A DNA stretch of 64,000 bases. Source: UBA2357 sp002344625 (GTDB lineage Bacteria; Pseudomonadota; Gammaproteobacteria; Burkholderiales; Rhodocyclaceae). The notes beneath the pieces were generated by a model that saw only the letters and a list, made by a program, of their open reading frames with translations, did no database searches and was not told the DNA's origin. This document shows, one piece after another, positions 40,748 through 49,828 of the stretch. Within the stretch, counting starts at the first letter, position 1, and each line of letters opens with the position of its first letter. Location: the NCBI GenBank assembly GCA_937995335.1, contig CALKIH010000049.1, forward strand, positions 75,192-139,191, in the 5' to 3' direction. The translations under genes and the position numbers were made by a program.

Positions 40748-41683
40748 ATGGCGATTCTTGTTATTGCTGAACACGACAACCAGTCGATCAAGTCGGCTAC
40801 CCTGAACACCGTTGCGGCGGCCGCGAAGATCGGTGGCGAGATTCATGTATTGGTCGCCGGCAGCGGCTGCGGCCCGGCGGCGACGGCAGCGGCGGCGATC
40901 GCCGGCGTTACCAAGGTTCGGGTCGCGGACGCGCCGCACTACGACAACCAGCTTGCCGAGAACATGGCCGCGCTGGTGGTGGCGAATGCAGCCGGCTACA
41001 CCCACATCCTGGCGGGTGCTTCTTCCACCGGCAAGAACGTGCTCCCGCGCGTCGCAGCGCTGCTGGATGTCGCGCAAATCAGCGACGTGATCGGTGTGGA
41101 GTCGGCCGACACCTTCGTGCGCCCGATCTATGCCGGCAACGCGCTGGCGACGGTCAAGAGCGCCGACCCGGTCAAGATCGTGACCGTTCGCAGTACCGGC
41201 TTCGAGCCGGTGGGCGGAGAAGGCGGCAGCGCAGCGATCGAAGCCGTCGCTGCCGGCCCGGATTTCGGTCTCGCGAAAGTCGTGGGGCGCGAGCTCACGA
41301 AGTCGGAGCGCCCGGAACTGGGTAACGCCAAGATCATCGTCTCCGGCGGCCGCGGCCTCGGTAGCGGCGAGAACTACCACAAGTTGCTCGAACCGCTCGC
41401 CGACAAGCTGAGTGCGGCGCTCGGGGCGTCGCGCGCGGCGGTCGATGCCGGCTACGTGCCCAACGACTACCAGGTGGGGCAGACCGGCAAGATCGTCGCG
41501 CCGCAGCTCTACATCGCAGTGGGTATTTCGGGCGCCATCCAGCACCTGGCCGGCATGAAGGACTCGAAGGTGATCGTTGCGATCAACAAGGACGTCGAAG
41601 CACCGATCTTCCAGGTGGCGGATTATGGGCTGGTCGCCGATCTGTTCGAGGTGATTCCGGAGCTGACCGCCGCTGTTGGCTGA
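40748..41683 (+). CDS. etfA: Electron transfer flavoprotein alpha subunit
   Basis: A 311-residue EtfA. The N-terminal half is an adenine-nucleotide-fold domain (MAILVIAEHDNQSIKSATL). The C-terminal FAD domain (about 190-311) has IVSGGRGLGSGENYHKL, AAVDAGYVPNDYQVGQTGK, LYIAVGISGAIQHLAGM and NKDVEAPIFQVADYGLVADL. It is the FAD-binding partner of EtfB for the acyl-CoA dehydrogenase downstream. All expected motifs and length are present. Confidence 0.97.
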   Translation: MAILVIAEHDNQSIKSATLNTVAAAAKIGGEIHVLVAGSGCGPAATAAAAIAGVTKVRVADAPHYDNQLAENMAALVVANAAGYTHILAGASSTGKNVLPRVAALLDVAQISDVIGVESADTFVRPIYAGNALATVKSADPVKIVTVRSTGFEPVGGEGGSAAIEAVAAGPDFGLAKVVGRELTKSERPELGNAKIIVSGGRGLGSGENYHKLLEPLADKLSAALGASRAAVDAGYVPNDYQVGQTGKIVAPQLYIAVGISGAIQHLAGMKDSKVIVAINKDVEAPIFQVADYGLVADLFEVIPELTAAVG

Positions 41684-41731
41684 GGGCGTACGCACGAGGC
41701 GTCGTAGCACTCCCGAGACAAACGGCTTGCG

Positions 41732-42397
41732 ATGAACTTTCCGGCAACCCTGTTCCCGTCCGCCTGGCACTGGGTTGCCGCGATTCTGAGCGTCGTGGTC
41801 TTGTTCAGGGTCGCCGTGGGCGCACCGTGGCGACGCCTCGCCACCAATACCCAGCGCAACCTCTTGTTCGGCCTCGCGATCGCGCTTGCGCTGCTGTGGA
41901 GCATGAAGGCGGGCGTCAGGCCAGGGTTGAACCTGCACCTGATGGGGGCGATGGCCGCGACGCTAGCGCTCGGGCCGCATTTCGCGGTTTTGTCGATGGC
42001 CATTGCGCTCACGGCGCTGGCGGCAAACGGCGGGATCGCGTGGGACGCCTGGCCGATCAATTTCGTCCTCATGGTGCTCGTGCCCGTCGGGGCGGCCAGA
42101 CTGCTGCAGCGGGTCGTCGAGGCGACCCTGCCGAGTCATTTCTTCATCTTCATCTTCGTTCTGTCGTTCGCGGGCTCCGCGGTCGTGGTGGTGCTACAAG
42201 GCCTCGTGGCCAGCATCGCGATGGTTGCCGCCGGCGCCTATCCATTCGAGTTCCTCGCGTCCGAGTATCTGCCGTACTTCATCCTGCTCGGGTTTTCGGA
42301 AGCATGGATCAGCGGCGCCGTGATCACGCTGCTCGTCGTGTATCGACCGGAATGGGTGTGGGCTTTCGACGACAAGCGTTATCTGATCGGAAAATAG
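41732..42397 (+). CDS. CbiM-like energy-coupling-factor permease
   Basis: A 221-residue inner-membrane protein with about six or seven transmembrane helices. The stretch LNLHLMGAMAATLALGPHFAV resembles the CbiM family, where the His-rich N-terminus binds Ni or Co, but the canonical MHIMEG start is lacking. The family transports metal ions or vitamins together with an ATPase, none of which is nearby. It sits between etfA and the acyl-CoA dehydrogenase gene on the same strand (gaps 48 and 56 bp). Confidence 0.72.
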   Translation: MNFPATLFPSAWHWVAAILSVVVLFRVAVGAPWRRLATNTQRNLLFGLAIALALLWSMKAGVRPGLNLHLMGAMAATLALGPHFAVLSMAIALTALAANGGIAWDAWPINFVLMVLVPVGAARLLQRVVEATLPSHFFIFIFVLSFAGSAVVVVLQGLVASIAMVAAGAYPFEFLASEYLPYFILLGFSEAWISGAVITLLVVYRPEWVWAFDDKRYLIGK

Positions 42398-42453
42398 CTT
42401 GCGGCCGCCGGACGACGCAAGCACTCCGATAATCCAGAAGGAGCAAAAGACAC

Positions 42454-44250
42454 ATGAGTCAGTACCTAGCGCCATTGAAGGACATGCGGTTCGTGATGCA
42501 TGAGTTGGCGGGGCTGGAGCAGGTTCAACAGTTGCCGGGCTGCGAAGAGCTGTCGTCCGACCTGGTGGATGCGATTCTCGACGAAGCGAACAAGTTTGCC
42601 AGCGAGATCCTGGCCCCTCTCAACTGGACTGGCGACCGGGAAGGCGCCACATGGCAGGGGGGTGAGGTACGTACGGCGGGCGGCTGGAAAGAGGCTTACA
42701 GGCAGTTCGTCGACGCCGGTTGGCCCGCCATCGCCGCCGATCCGGAGTTCGGTGGGCAAGGCCTGCCCAAGCTGGTATCGACCGCGGTGATGGAGATGTG
42801 GAAGGCCTCGAACATGGCCTTTTCACTTTGCCCGATGCTCACGACCGGCGCGATCGAGGCGCTGATGCTGCGCGGCTCCGATGAACAGAAGGCGATGTAC
42901 CTGCCCAAGATGGTGAGCGGAGAATGGACCGGCACCATGAACCTGACCGAGCCGCAGGCGGGTTCGGACCTCGCTGCGGTCCGCACCCGGGCGGAGCCGC
43001 GCGCCGATGGCACCTACCTGATTTCGGGCCAGAAGATCTTCATTACCTACGGTGAACACGACCTTACCGACAACATCATTCATTTGGTGCTCGCCCGCTT
43101 GCCGGACGCGCCGGAAGGCGTGAAGGGAATCTCGCTGTTCGTCGTGCCGAAGTTTCTCCTCAATCCGGATGGCAGTCCGGGGGTACGCAATGATGTGGAT
43201 TGCGTGTCGATCGAACACAAGCTGGGCATTCATGCCAGCCCGACCTGCGTGTTGGCCTTTGGTGACAAGGGTGGGGCGATCGGCACGCTGATCGGCGAGC
43301 CCAATCGTGGTCTCGAGTACATGTTCATCATGATGAACGAGGCGCGCTTCGCCGTCGGCATGGAAGGTCTGGCCTTGTCGGAACGCGCGTACCAGAAGGC
43401 ACTTGGTTATGCGCGCGATCGTATCCAGGGCACCGAGATGGGCGTGCGTGGCGGCCCCAAGGTTTCGATCATTCATCACCCGGACGTGCGCCGCATGTTG
43501 ATGCTGATGAAATCGCAGACCGAAGCGATGCGCGCACTTGCGTACGTGGTCGGCGCGGCCACCGACCTGGCACACCGCCACGCCGATGCCGCGGTGCGGG
43601 CGCAGCACCAGGCTTTCGTCGACCTGATGATTCCCGTCGTGAAGGGGTGGAGCACCGAGAACTCGATCGACGTCGCATCGTTGGGGGTGCAGGTTCACGG
43701 CGGCATGGGCTTCATCGAGGAAACCGGCGCCGCGCAACACCTGCGTGACGCACGGATCACGACGATCTATGAAGGTACGACCGCAATCCAGGCCAACGAC
43801 TTGATCGGACGCAAGATCGCCCGCGAGGGTGCCGTCACGATCAGGGCCGTCGTTGTGGAAATGCGTCAACTGGTCGCTCGGCTCGAAGCGCAGCCGGCCG
43901 ATGCATTCAAGGCAATCGCCACGGCGCTCACGGGTGGAATCGATGCGCTCGAAGCCTGCGTGGACTACATCCTGGCGACCTACGCAAGAGACATCAAGGC
44001 TGCATCGGTCGGGTCGGTGCCGTTCCTGAAGCTGCTCGGGATCGTCGCGGGGGGCTGGCAACTGGGCCGGGCCGCGCTCATCGCGCAGGGGCGGCTCGAT
44101 GCCGGCGATGCCGATGTGACCTTCTTGAGCGCCAAGATCGTGACCGCGAGATTCTATGCCGACCATGTGATCCCGCAGGCGTCCGGGCTTGCCTGTGCCG
44201 TCGTCAATGGTGCGACGGGTGCGCTGGCGCTCGCCGACGAGCAGTTCTGA
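42454..44250 (+). CDS. Acyl-CoA dehydrogenase (long form with C-terminal domain)
   Basis: A 598-residue flavoprotein of the long acyl-CoA dehydrogenase subgroup with an extra C-terminal helical domain (about 470-598). FAD and substrate segments are TGTMNLTEPQAGSDLAAVRT and GQKIFITYGEHDL, then VQVHGGMGFIEETG and the catalytic base Glu440 in YEGTTAIQANDLIGRK. It oxidises acyl-CoA to enoyl-CoA, passing electrons to EtfAB encoded upstream. Chain length or aromatic specificity cannot be read. The ribosome site is AAGGAG before the ATG. Confidence 0.94.
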   Translation: MSQYLAPLKDMRFVMHELAGLEQVQQLPGCEELSSDLVDAILDEANKFASEILAPLNWTGDREGATWQGGEVRTAGGWKEAYRQFVDAGWPAIAADPEFGGQGLPKLVSTAVMEMWKASNMAFSLCPMLTTGAIEALMLRGSDEQKAMYLPKMVSGEWTGTMNLTEPQAGSDLAAVRTRAEPRADGTYLISGQKIFITYGEHDLTDNIIHLVLARLPDAPEGVKGISLFVVPKFLLNPDGSPGVRNDVDCVSIEHKLGIHASPTCVLAFGDKGGAIGTLIGEPNRGLEYMFIMMNEARFAVGMEGLALSERAYQKALGYARDRIQGTEMGVRGGPKVSIIHHPDVRRMLMLMKSQTEAMRALAYVVGAATDLAHRHADAAVRAQHQAFVDLMIPVVKGWSTENSIDVASLGVQVHGGMGFIEETGAAQHLRDARITTIYEGTTAIQANDLIGRKIAREGAVTIRAVVVEMRQLVARLEAQPADAFKAIATALTGGIDALEACVDYILATYARDIKAASVGSVPFLKLLGIVAGGWQLGRAALIAQGRLDAGDADVTFLSAKIVTARFYADHVIPQASGLACAVVNGATGALALADEQF

Positions 44251-44295
44251 GGCGCGATTCGTCGCCCCTGCACGGCGCGGATACACAAAAATGAC

Positions 44296-44322
44296 GAGGC
44301 CGGAGGCGCAATGCCTCCGGCC
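44296..44322 (-). terminator. Rho-independent terminator of the ompR-ppiC run
   Basis: GGCCGGAGGC and GCCTCCGGCC form a perfect 10-bp stem with a 5-base loop. On the minus strand the stem is followed by TCATTTTTGTG, so it ends the ppiC transcript. On the plus strand no T-run follows, but the hairpin also lies just past the acyl-CoA dehydrogenase gene. Confidence 0.8.
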
Positions 44323-44346
44323 CCTCGTTCAACCGTCCAGATCCAC

Positions 44347-45132
44347 TTACTTGATTTCGGCCTTGGCCCGCAAATCGAGCATGTGCTTCTCGACAAGTTG
44401 TTGCTGCATGCGTTGTTGCAGCTGCGGTTTCACCTCGTCAAACGTCGGGGGTTCCGGCTGGCGCACGTCGTCGAGCTGAATGACGTGGTAACCGAAGTCG
44501 GTCTTGACCGGTGTTGCCGTGTACTTGCCTTTTTCGAGCGTCTGCAGGGCGTCGGCGAAGGGTTTCACGAACATTGCCGGGTTGCTCCAGCCGAGCTCTC
44601 CGCCCTTGTCCTTCGAACCCGGATCCTTCGACTGCGCGGCCAGATCTGCGAACTTCTCGCCGGCACCGAGCTTGGCGATGATGACCTTCGCTTCGGTGTC
44701 GGTTTCGACCAGGATGTGCCGCGGCTTGTATTCCTTGGTGCCGCTCATCTGGCTCTTGATGTTCTCGTACTCCGCGCGCACCGCATCGTCGGCGACCGGA
44801 TGGCTCTTCACGTAATCCTGCAGGTAGGCACGGATCAGCACGGCCTGACGCGCAAGATCCATCTGGGCCTGAACATCTTCCTTCTTGTCCATGCCTGCCT
44901 TGCTTGCCGCTTGCGCCAACACCTCGCGCCGGATGAGTTCCTCGCGTACCGCATCGCGCAATTCTGCGTTTTCGGTCGCTCCCTGGACTTTCTGCTCTGC
45001 GAGCATGGTGCTTGCACGCGCAGCGGGAATCGCCTTGCCGTTGACCGTCGCGACGGGATCGGCGGCCATTGCAGCTTGCGAGATCAGGCCGGTGATCAGA
45101 ACGAGTGCGAGACGGCTTGGAAAAGATTTCAT
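44347..45132 (-). CDS. Periplasmic parvulin-type peptidyl-prolyl isomerase
   Basis: A 261-residue exported foldase. The signal peptide (about 1-24) ends QAAMA before ADPVATVNGKAIP. A SurA/PrsA-like N-terminal helical region follows, then the parvulin domain (about 135-230) with KPRHILVETDTEAK, FADLAAQSKDPGSKDKGGELGW and FGYHVIQLDDV, and a Lys/Gln-rich C-terminal helix. It helps fold envelope proteins. The ATG at 45132 overlaps the bolA stop (TGATG). Last gene of the minus-strand run, followed by a strong terminator. Confidence 0.95.
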   Translation of the reverse strand: MKSFPSRLALVLITGLISQAAMAADPVATVNGKAIPAARASTMLAEQKVQGATENAELRDAVREELIRREVLAQAASKAGMDKKEDVQAQMDLARQAVLIRAYLQDYVKSHPVADDAVRAEYENIKSQMSGTKEYKPRHILVETDTEAKVIIAKLGAGEKFADLAAQSKDPGSKDKGGELGWSNPAMFVKPFADALQTLEKGKYTATPVKTDFGYHVIQLDDVRQPEPPTFDEVKPQLQQRMQQQLVEKHMLDLRAKAEIK

Positions 45133-45422
45133 CAATGTTCCTTGGACTTGGGTTGAGTTTCGGCCTCGTCGGCCGTCAGGGCTTGTATGGCGAGCGCATG
45201 AATCCGATTCTTCATCATGTCGCCAAGGGCTTCATACACCATTCGATGTCGGGCAAGGGTAGGCTGCCCCTTGAAGACATCCGATACGATGGTGAGTTGA
45301 AAATGTCCGCCGCCGCTGCGTGCGCCGGCATGGCCCGCATGCAGCGCGCTGTCGTCGCGCACTTCGATGGTCTGCGGCGAGAGCGCGGCAAGACGGCTGT
45401 GCATCTGCTCGAGCGTAGTCAC
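45132..45422 (-). CDS. bolA: BolA-family protein
   Basis: A 96-residue BolA/YrbA-type protein with DDSALHAGHAGARSGGGHFQLTIVS-type sequence (residues about 23-48), the conserved RHRMVYEALGDMM and HALAIQAL. The His residues are the usual Fe-S ligands when paired with a monothiol glutaredoxin; the family affects cell shape and iron homeostasis. It starts with GTG whose bases overlap the YciI stop (GTGA). Confidence 0.93.
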   Translation of the reverse strand: MTTLEQMHSRLAALSPQTIEVRDDSALHAGHAGARSGGGHFQLTIVSDVFKGQPTLARHRMVYEALGDMMKNRIHALAIQALTADEAETQPKSKEH

Positions 45423-45718
45423 GGGAGCGTCTTCCGGTATGGTTTCGCCAGGGTTCGGGCAAATACGCCGTCGGTTACATAGGGATCGGCTGCCAGCCAG
45501 GCTTCTGCGTCTTCGAGTGACGGAAACTCGGCGATGATCAGGCTGCCGAAGAAACCCGCCGGGCCCGGCTCGGGTGAATCGATCGCGGGCATCGGGCCGG
45601 CCACGACCAGCCGGCCTTCGTCACGCAGGGCTTCGAGCCTGGCAAGATGCGCCGGACGTACCGCCATGCGCTTGGCGAGCGACCCGGCGGCGTCTTCGCC
45701 TATCAGTACGTATAACAT
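45419..45718 (-). CDS. yciI: YciI-family protein
   Basis: A 99-residue protein with the ferredoxin-like YciI fold: MLYVLIGEDAAGSLAKRMAVRP, then HLARLEALRDEGRLVVAGPMP and PYVTDGVFARTLAKPYR. Catalytic role in this family is unproven. It lies between yciB and bolA with overlapping starts and stops on both sides (TGATG, GTGA), the usual betaproteobacterial order. A longer frame upstream covers yciB and is rejected. Confidence 0.92.
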   Translation of the reverse strand: MLYVLIGEDAAGSLAKRMAVRPAHLARLEALRDEGRLVVAGPMPAIDSPEPGPAGFFGSLIIAEFPSLEDAEAWLAADPYVTDGVFARTLAKPYRKTLP

Positions 45719-46329
45719 CAGGCTGTTTTCTCCTCTTCGATATGCCGCGAAAGGTAATAGCCCTGTCCGAGCACGAACAGGAACATCAACCCGAGTCCGC
45801 CGAACATCTTGAAATTGACCCATGTGTCTTCCGAGAAACTGTAGGCCACATAGATATTGAGCCCGCCCATCAGCAGGAAGAAGCTCGCCCAGGCGATATT
45901 CAGACGTGCCCACACCGGGTCGGGTAGGCGCACCTGATGCTCGAGCATGCTGCGAATGAGATTCTTGCGCAGCAACAGGGCCGAACCGGCAAGGACGATC
46001 GCAAACAGCCAGTAGAGGGCGGTGGGCTTCCACTTGATGAAATCGGGGTTGTGGAAGAACAAAGTGGCGCCGCCAAGCACCGTAATCAATGCGAGACTGA
46101 TCCACATCATCTTGTCGACCTTGCGGTGCCGCCACCACACCCAGCCGATCTGCAGGCAGGTCGCAAGGATGGCGACCGCGGTGGCGATCAGGATCGGGGC
46201 CTGGGTTAGCGGAATGCCGTCGCCCAACCAGCGGCTGGCGAGTTCGTGTGCGGCCACATCATTCGATCCGGCAAGCTTGTAGGCGCCGAAGAAGAGGATG
46301 ATGGGCAGGAGGTCGAAGAGAATTTTCAT
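45718..46329 (-). CDS. yciB: Inner-membrane protein YciB (intracellular septation protein A family)
   Basis: A 203-residue polytopic membrane protein with about five helices. It opens MKILFDLLPIILFFGAYKLAG and has LFFHNPDFIKWKPTALYW and WVNFKMFGGLGLMFLFVLGQ, all typical of YciB/IspA. The family links to cell-envelope synthesis and septation. The ATG at 46329 follows the globin gene by 8 bp; its stop overlaps yciI. Confidence 0.95.
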   Translation of the reverse strand: MKILFDLLPIILFFGAYKLAGSNDVAAHELASRWLGDGIPLTQAPILIATAVAILATCLQIGWVWWRHRKVDKMMWISLALITVLGGATLFFHNPDFIKWKPTALYWLFAIVLAGSALLLRKNLIRSMLEHQVRLPDPVWARLNIAWASFFLLMGGLNIYVAYSFSEDTWVNFKMFGGLGLMFLFVLGQGYYLSRHIEEEKTA

Positions 46330-46337
46330 GGATTCGA

Positions 46338-46745
46338 TTATACCGGGATGCCCGAATTCGGGCTTTCGGCGCGATTGCGCATATGATCGGCCAGTCCGGA
46401 AAACGCACCTGACAGTTTCATCCTGAGCGCCTCGTCGCCGACATGCTCGTCGAGTGCTTGCGACATGCAGCGCAGCCACTGGTCGCGCTCGGCGGTGCCG
46501 ATCGAAAACGGAAGATGGCGCGCGCGCAGGAAAGGCGGGCCGAAACGTTCGACGTACAGATTGGGGCCACCGAGCCAGCCGGACAGAAACAGGAACAGCT
46601 TTTCCTCGGCATCGGACAGATCCGGCGCATGCATGGCGCGCAACTGTCTGACTTCCGGCAGCGTATCCATGAGGCTATAGAAGCGCTTGACCAGCGCACG
46701 CACTTTCGCTTCGCCGCCGATCGTTTCATAAGGCGTCTGACCCAC
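46338..46745 (-). CDS. Group II truncated hemoglobin
   Basis: A 135-residue globin from a GTG at 46745 with a near-perfect ribosome site (AGGAGG, 6 bp before). PYETIGGEAKVRALVKRFY begins the fold; FLSGWLGGPNLYVERFG, the proximal His in RARHLPFSI and the G8 Trp in RDQWLRCM mark group II. These bind O2 or NO and often act in NO or sulfur/oxygen defence. It directly follows the persulfide dioxygenase gene (1 bp), which supports a role with reactive sulfur or oxygen. Confidence 0.9.
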   Translation of the reverse strand: MGQTPYETIGGEAKVRALVKRFYSLMDTLPEVRQLRAMHAPDLSDAEEKLFLFLSGWLGGPNLYVERFGPPFLRARHLPFSIGTAERDQWLRCMSQALDEHVGDEALRMKLSGAFSGLADHMRNRAESPNSGIPV

Positions 46746-46746
46746 C

Positions 46747-47466
46747 TCAGGCCTCCTGGACGTCGATGAGTGGCTCGGGGCCACGACCGCAGCGCAGGTT
46801 GACCGGCAGTGCCTCGTCGATCATGCGTGGCTTCGGCAGATTCAGCCCGTTCATCAGCGTTACGAATGCCTCGCGCGACCTGCCGATCAGCCGCTGGTTG
46901 GTGAGCTTTTCCTGGCCCACGCTCGACACCCGGCGCCCGTGGTAGTCATGGGCGGGGAAGACCAGTGTTTCGTCCGGCAGCGACAACAGCTGGCTCATGA
47001 TGCTGTCGTGGAGCGTGCCCGCATCTCCCCCCTGGAAATCGGTACGGCCACAGCCGCCGATCAACAGGGCGTCACCGCTGAACACGCGATCGCGCCAGCG
47101 GTAGGACACGCAGCCGGGCGTATGCCCCGGGGTCGGCAATACCCGGATGACCTCGCTGCCGAACACGATGGTGTCACCTTCGTCGACCAGGCGGTCGGCA
47201 CACGGCGCCCCCGCGTTCGCACCGGTCACGGTACGCGCGCCGGTCAGTTCCTTCAAGCCTGCCGCGGCGGTCATGTGGTCGGCGTGGACATGCGTCTCGA
47301 GCAACCATACCAACCTCAGCTCGAGCGACTGCAGGAGTGTCGAGTACAGCCCGAGATGCTCGCGTACGCTGTCGATGATCACCGCATCGCCGTTCAGCGG
47401 GTCGGCGAGGAGGTAGGTGAGCGTGCAGCTGTCTTCGTCGAACAGCTGCTTGAAGATGATGCTCAT
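46747..47466 (-). CDS. Persulfide dioxygenase (ETHE1-like metallo-beta-lactamase fold)
   Basis: A 239-residue non-haem iron enzyme of the ETHE1/SdoA type. THVHADHMTAAAGLK gives the metal motif HxHxDH, GHTPGCVSYRW and FSGDALLIGGCGRTDFQGGDAGTLHDSI are diagnostic of persulfide dioxygenases, and PAHDYHGRRVSSVGQEKLTN closes the fold. It oxidises glutathione persulfide to sulfite. Its ATG overlaps the sensor kinase stop (ATGA), tying it to the two-component pair. Confidence 0.93.
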   Translation of the reverse strand: MSIIFKQLFDEDSCTLTYLLADPLNGDAVIIDSVREHLGLYSTLLQSLELRLVWLLETHVHADHMTAAAGLKELTGARTVTGANAGAPCADRLVDEGDTIVFGSEVIRVLPTPGHTPGCVSYRWRDRVFSGDALLIGGCGRTDFQGGDAGTLHDSIMSQLLSLPDETLVFPAHDYHGRRVSSVGQEKLTNQRLIGRSREAFVTLMNGLNLPKPRMIDEALPVNLRCGRGPEPLIDVQEA

Positions 47467-48851
47467 TGAGTCGAATCCTGCCCTGATTGGGTTTCCATTC
47501 TAGCGCGATTGCCACCTTGCTCGCTCGTTGGAAAGACGAGCCGGACCCGCAGGCCGGTAGGTGTGACCGAGCCCAGTTCGACGGATCCGCCATGCGCGCG
47601 CATCACCCGGTCGACGATCGCAAGGCCCAGTCCGGCGCCCTTGGTGTCGGAACGCGCATCCACCAGGCGGGTGAACGGCTGGAGCATCCTGCGCTGGTCA
47701 GCCTCCGGTATGCCTGGACCTTGATCGCTGACTTCGACGATCGCCTCGAGCGGCGTGCAGAAAACAGCGATACGAATCGGTTCGCGTGCGCCGGCGTAAC
47801 GAATCGCGTTGTCGATCAGGTTCGCCAGCGCTCGCCGGAACGGAAGCGGGCGGATGGGCAACACCAGGATGTCGGGAATCTCGAGCCTCAGATCAGCTCC
47901 TCGGAGTCGATATGGTTCGGCGAGTTCCCGGACGATCTGGGCAAGATCGGTCGGGCGGGTGAGATCCTCGGATTCGCCGCGGCCGAAGTCGAGAAACTGG
48001 CCGATGATCCGGTCCATTTCCTCGATGTCCGAGACCATCGCCTGCACCTCGGTCTCAGGTGCTCCGGACATCTCGATCCCGAGTCTGAGCCGTGCGAGCG
48101 GCGTGCGCAGATCGTGGGAAACACCCGCCAGTATCAAGGCCCGCTCCGCATCGGTGCGAGCCAGGTCGCCGGCCATCTGATTGAAGGCGTGGGCCACCGT
48201 CGCGATTTCTTGCGGGCCGTCCTCGGGCAGGAGAGGGGGGCGGTGTCCTTCGCCCACGAGGCGGGCCGAGCGCGCAACGCTGCGCAACGGGGCGCTGATC
48301 CGCGACACGATCAAAAAGGATCCCACCAGCGCGACGAGCAGCGCACCGCCCCCCCACATCAGCCAGTCCAGGGCGCTACCCTGCTGCAAGCGTTCGGGGG
48401 GCAGCATGACCCAGAAATGATCGGGGTCTTCCGGGTCGAGTCTGAAACTGACCCAGAATCCATCGAGCGTCTTCCAGCGCGAGGCAAGCTGGGTGAATTC
48501 TCCCAGTTGCCTGCGGATCTCGGACGAAAGCAGATCCATTGGCCGTGTTCGGGGCAGTGGCAGAATCTCGTCCGAATCCTCGGCCGGGTAGATCCGGATG
48601 CCCTCCAGGGCGGCGAGATCGATCAGGAGTTCGGTGCGCCGCGACACCTCGGCGTTGATCAGTGCGGTCCGGGTGAGATTGACCACGCTGACCACCATCT
48701 GAGCCAGATCGCGGGCGCGGGCAGGCTCCTGGAAGTGGGTGAATATGCGGGACCACGCCGCGAGCGCAAAAATCAGTACCAGCGCGATCAGCAGAAACGT
48801 CTGCCACAGCAGCGTTCGCGGCATCAGCCGCTCGATCGCGCGCTTCAACAT
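47463..48851 (-). CDS. envZ: EnvZ-like sensor histidine kinase
   Basis: A 462-residue membrane kinase. TM1 lies at about 14-34, a periplasmic domain of about 130 residues follows, TM2 at about 165-185, then HAMP, the phosphoacceptor His in GVSHDLRTPLARLRLGIEM, and an ATPase domain with NLIDNAIRYAG, DQGPGIP and GAGLGLAIVDR. Together with the regulator 42 bp upstream it forms an OmpR/EnvZ pair. The signal is unknown; the name rests on the similarity of the two-gene set, not on known osmosensing. Confidence 0.92.
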   Translation of the reverse strand: MLKRAIERLMPRTLLWQTFLLIALVLIFALAAWSRIFTHFQEPARARDLAQMVVSVVNLTRTALINAEVSRRTELLIDLAALEGIRIYPAEDSDEILPLPRTRPMDLLSSEIRRQLGEFTQLASRWKTLDGFWVSFRLDPEDPDHFWVMLPPERLQQGSALDWLMWGGGALLVALVGSFLIVSRISAPLRSVARSARLVGEGHRPPLLPEDGPQEIATVAHAFNQMAGDLARTDAERALILAGVSHDLRTPLARLRLGIEMSGAPETEVQAMVSDIEEMDRIIGQFLDFGRGESEDLTRPTDLAQIVRELAEPYRLRGADLRLEIPDILVLPIRPLPFRRALANLIDNAIRYAGAREPIRIAVFCTPLEAIVEVSDQGPGIPEADQRRMLQPFTRLVDARSDTKGAGLGLAIVDRVMRAHGGSVELGSVTPTGLRVRLVFPTSEQGGNRARMETQSGQDSTQ

Positions 48852-48893
48852 TTCATCGTTCCGCCAGGCCGTGCCGCGTGCCGATCCGCCCGG

Positions 48894-49628
48894 TCATTCG
48901 CCCGTGGCCGTCACTTCTTCCGGTACGAAGACGTAGCCAAAACCCCACACCGTTTGTATGTAGCGCGGTTTGGACGGATCGTCCTCGACCAGCTTGCGCA
49001 GGCGGCTGACCTGTACGTCGATCGCACGGTCGAACACGCCGTACTCGCGGCCGCGCGCCAGTTCCATCAGCTTGTCCCGCGACAGGGGCTGGCGCGGATG
49101 CTGCAGCAGAACCTTCAGGAGCGAGAACTCACCAGTGGTCAGCGAAATCTCTTCGTCGTCGCGCATCAGCGATCGGGTACCGAGATTCACCTGGACCCGC
49201 CCGAACCGGACGATCTCGTCATCGACCGTCGGCGCGCCCGGCAGCACGGCCGGGCGCCGGCGCATGACGGCATGTACGCGGGCCACCAGTTCGCGCGGAT
49301 TGAATGGTTTGGGCAAGTAATCATCGGCCCCCATCTCGAGTCCGATGATGCGATCGACCTCGTCGCCCTTGGCGGTCAGCATCACGATCGGCATCGTGTT
49401 CTCGGCTGCGCGCAGGCGCCGGCAGATCGCGAGTCCGTCTTCGCCTGGCAGCATCAGGTCGAGCACCATCAGATCGAAGTGTTCACGATGCAGGGCGCGG
49501 TCCATCGCGCTTCCGTCCTGTACCGCCTTGACGGTGAAGCCCTGTTCGAGCAGGTAGCGTGACAACAGATCGCGCAAACGCGCGTCGTCATCGACGATCA
49601 ATACCTTGTAGCGTGTCTTAGTATTCAT
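48894..49628 (-). CDS. ompR: OmpR-family response regulator
   Basis: A 244-residue regulator. The receiver domain (about 5-120) has VDDDARLRDLL, the phosphoacceptor Asp in DLMVLDLMLPGEDG, and Lys in YLPKPFNPRELV. The winged-helix DNA-binding domain (about 145-240) has LTTGEFSLLKVLLQHP and ELARGREYGVFDRAIDVQVS-type sequence ending in the family TVWGFGYVF. The ATG at 49628 fits the family; another at 49637 has no better ribosome site. First gene of the minus-strand run to ppiC. Confidence 0.93.
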   Translation of the reverse strand: MNTKTRYKVLIVDDDARLRDLLSRYLLEQGFTVKAVQDGSAMDRALHREHFDLMVLDLMLPGEDGLAICRRLRAAENTMPIVMLTAKGDEVDRIIGLEMGADDYLPKPFNPRELVARVHAVMRRRPAVLPGAPTVDDEIVRFGRVQVNLGTRSLMRDDEEISLTTGEFSLLKVLLQHPRQPLSRDKLMELARGREYGVFDRAIDVQVSRLRKLVEDDPSKPRYIQTVWGFGYVFVPEEVTATGE

Positions 49629-49828
49629 GCTTGTCATCGTAACTTGCGCCGACGCTCCATGCCAGAGGCCGAATCCCGATCCGGGCAACGGGCGGGTAAC
49701 GCTTCGTAAGGCACGGGGCCAGGCGACACACCCACTTACAATGAACGCTCCGGAAGTCCCGCGGCGTAGTGCTCGCGGTGCCGTTTGGGTGTATTTTTCG
49801 CCTATTCAAATTTTTGTTCCCGGCGCCA

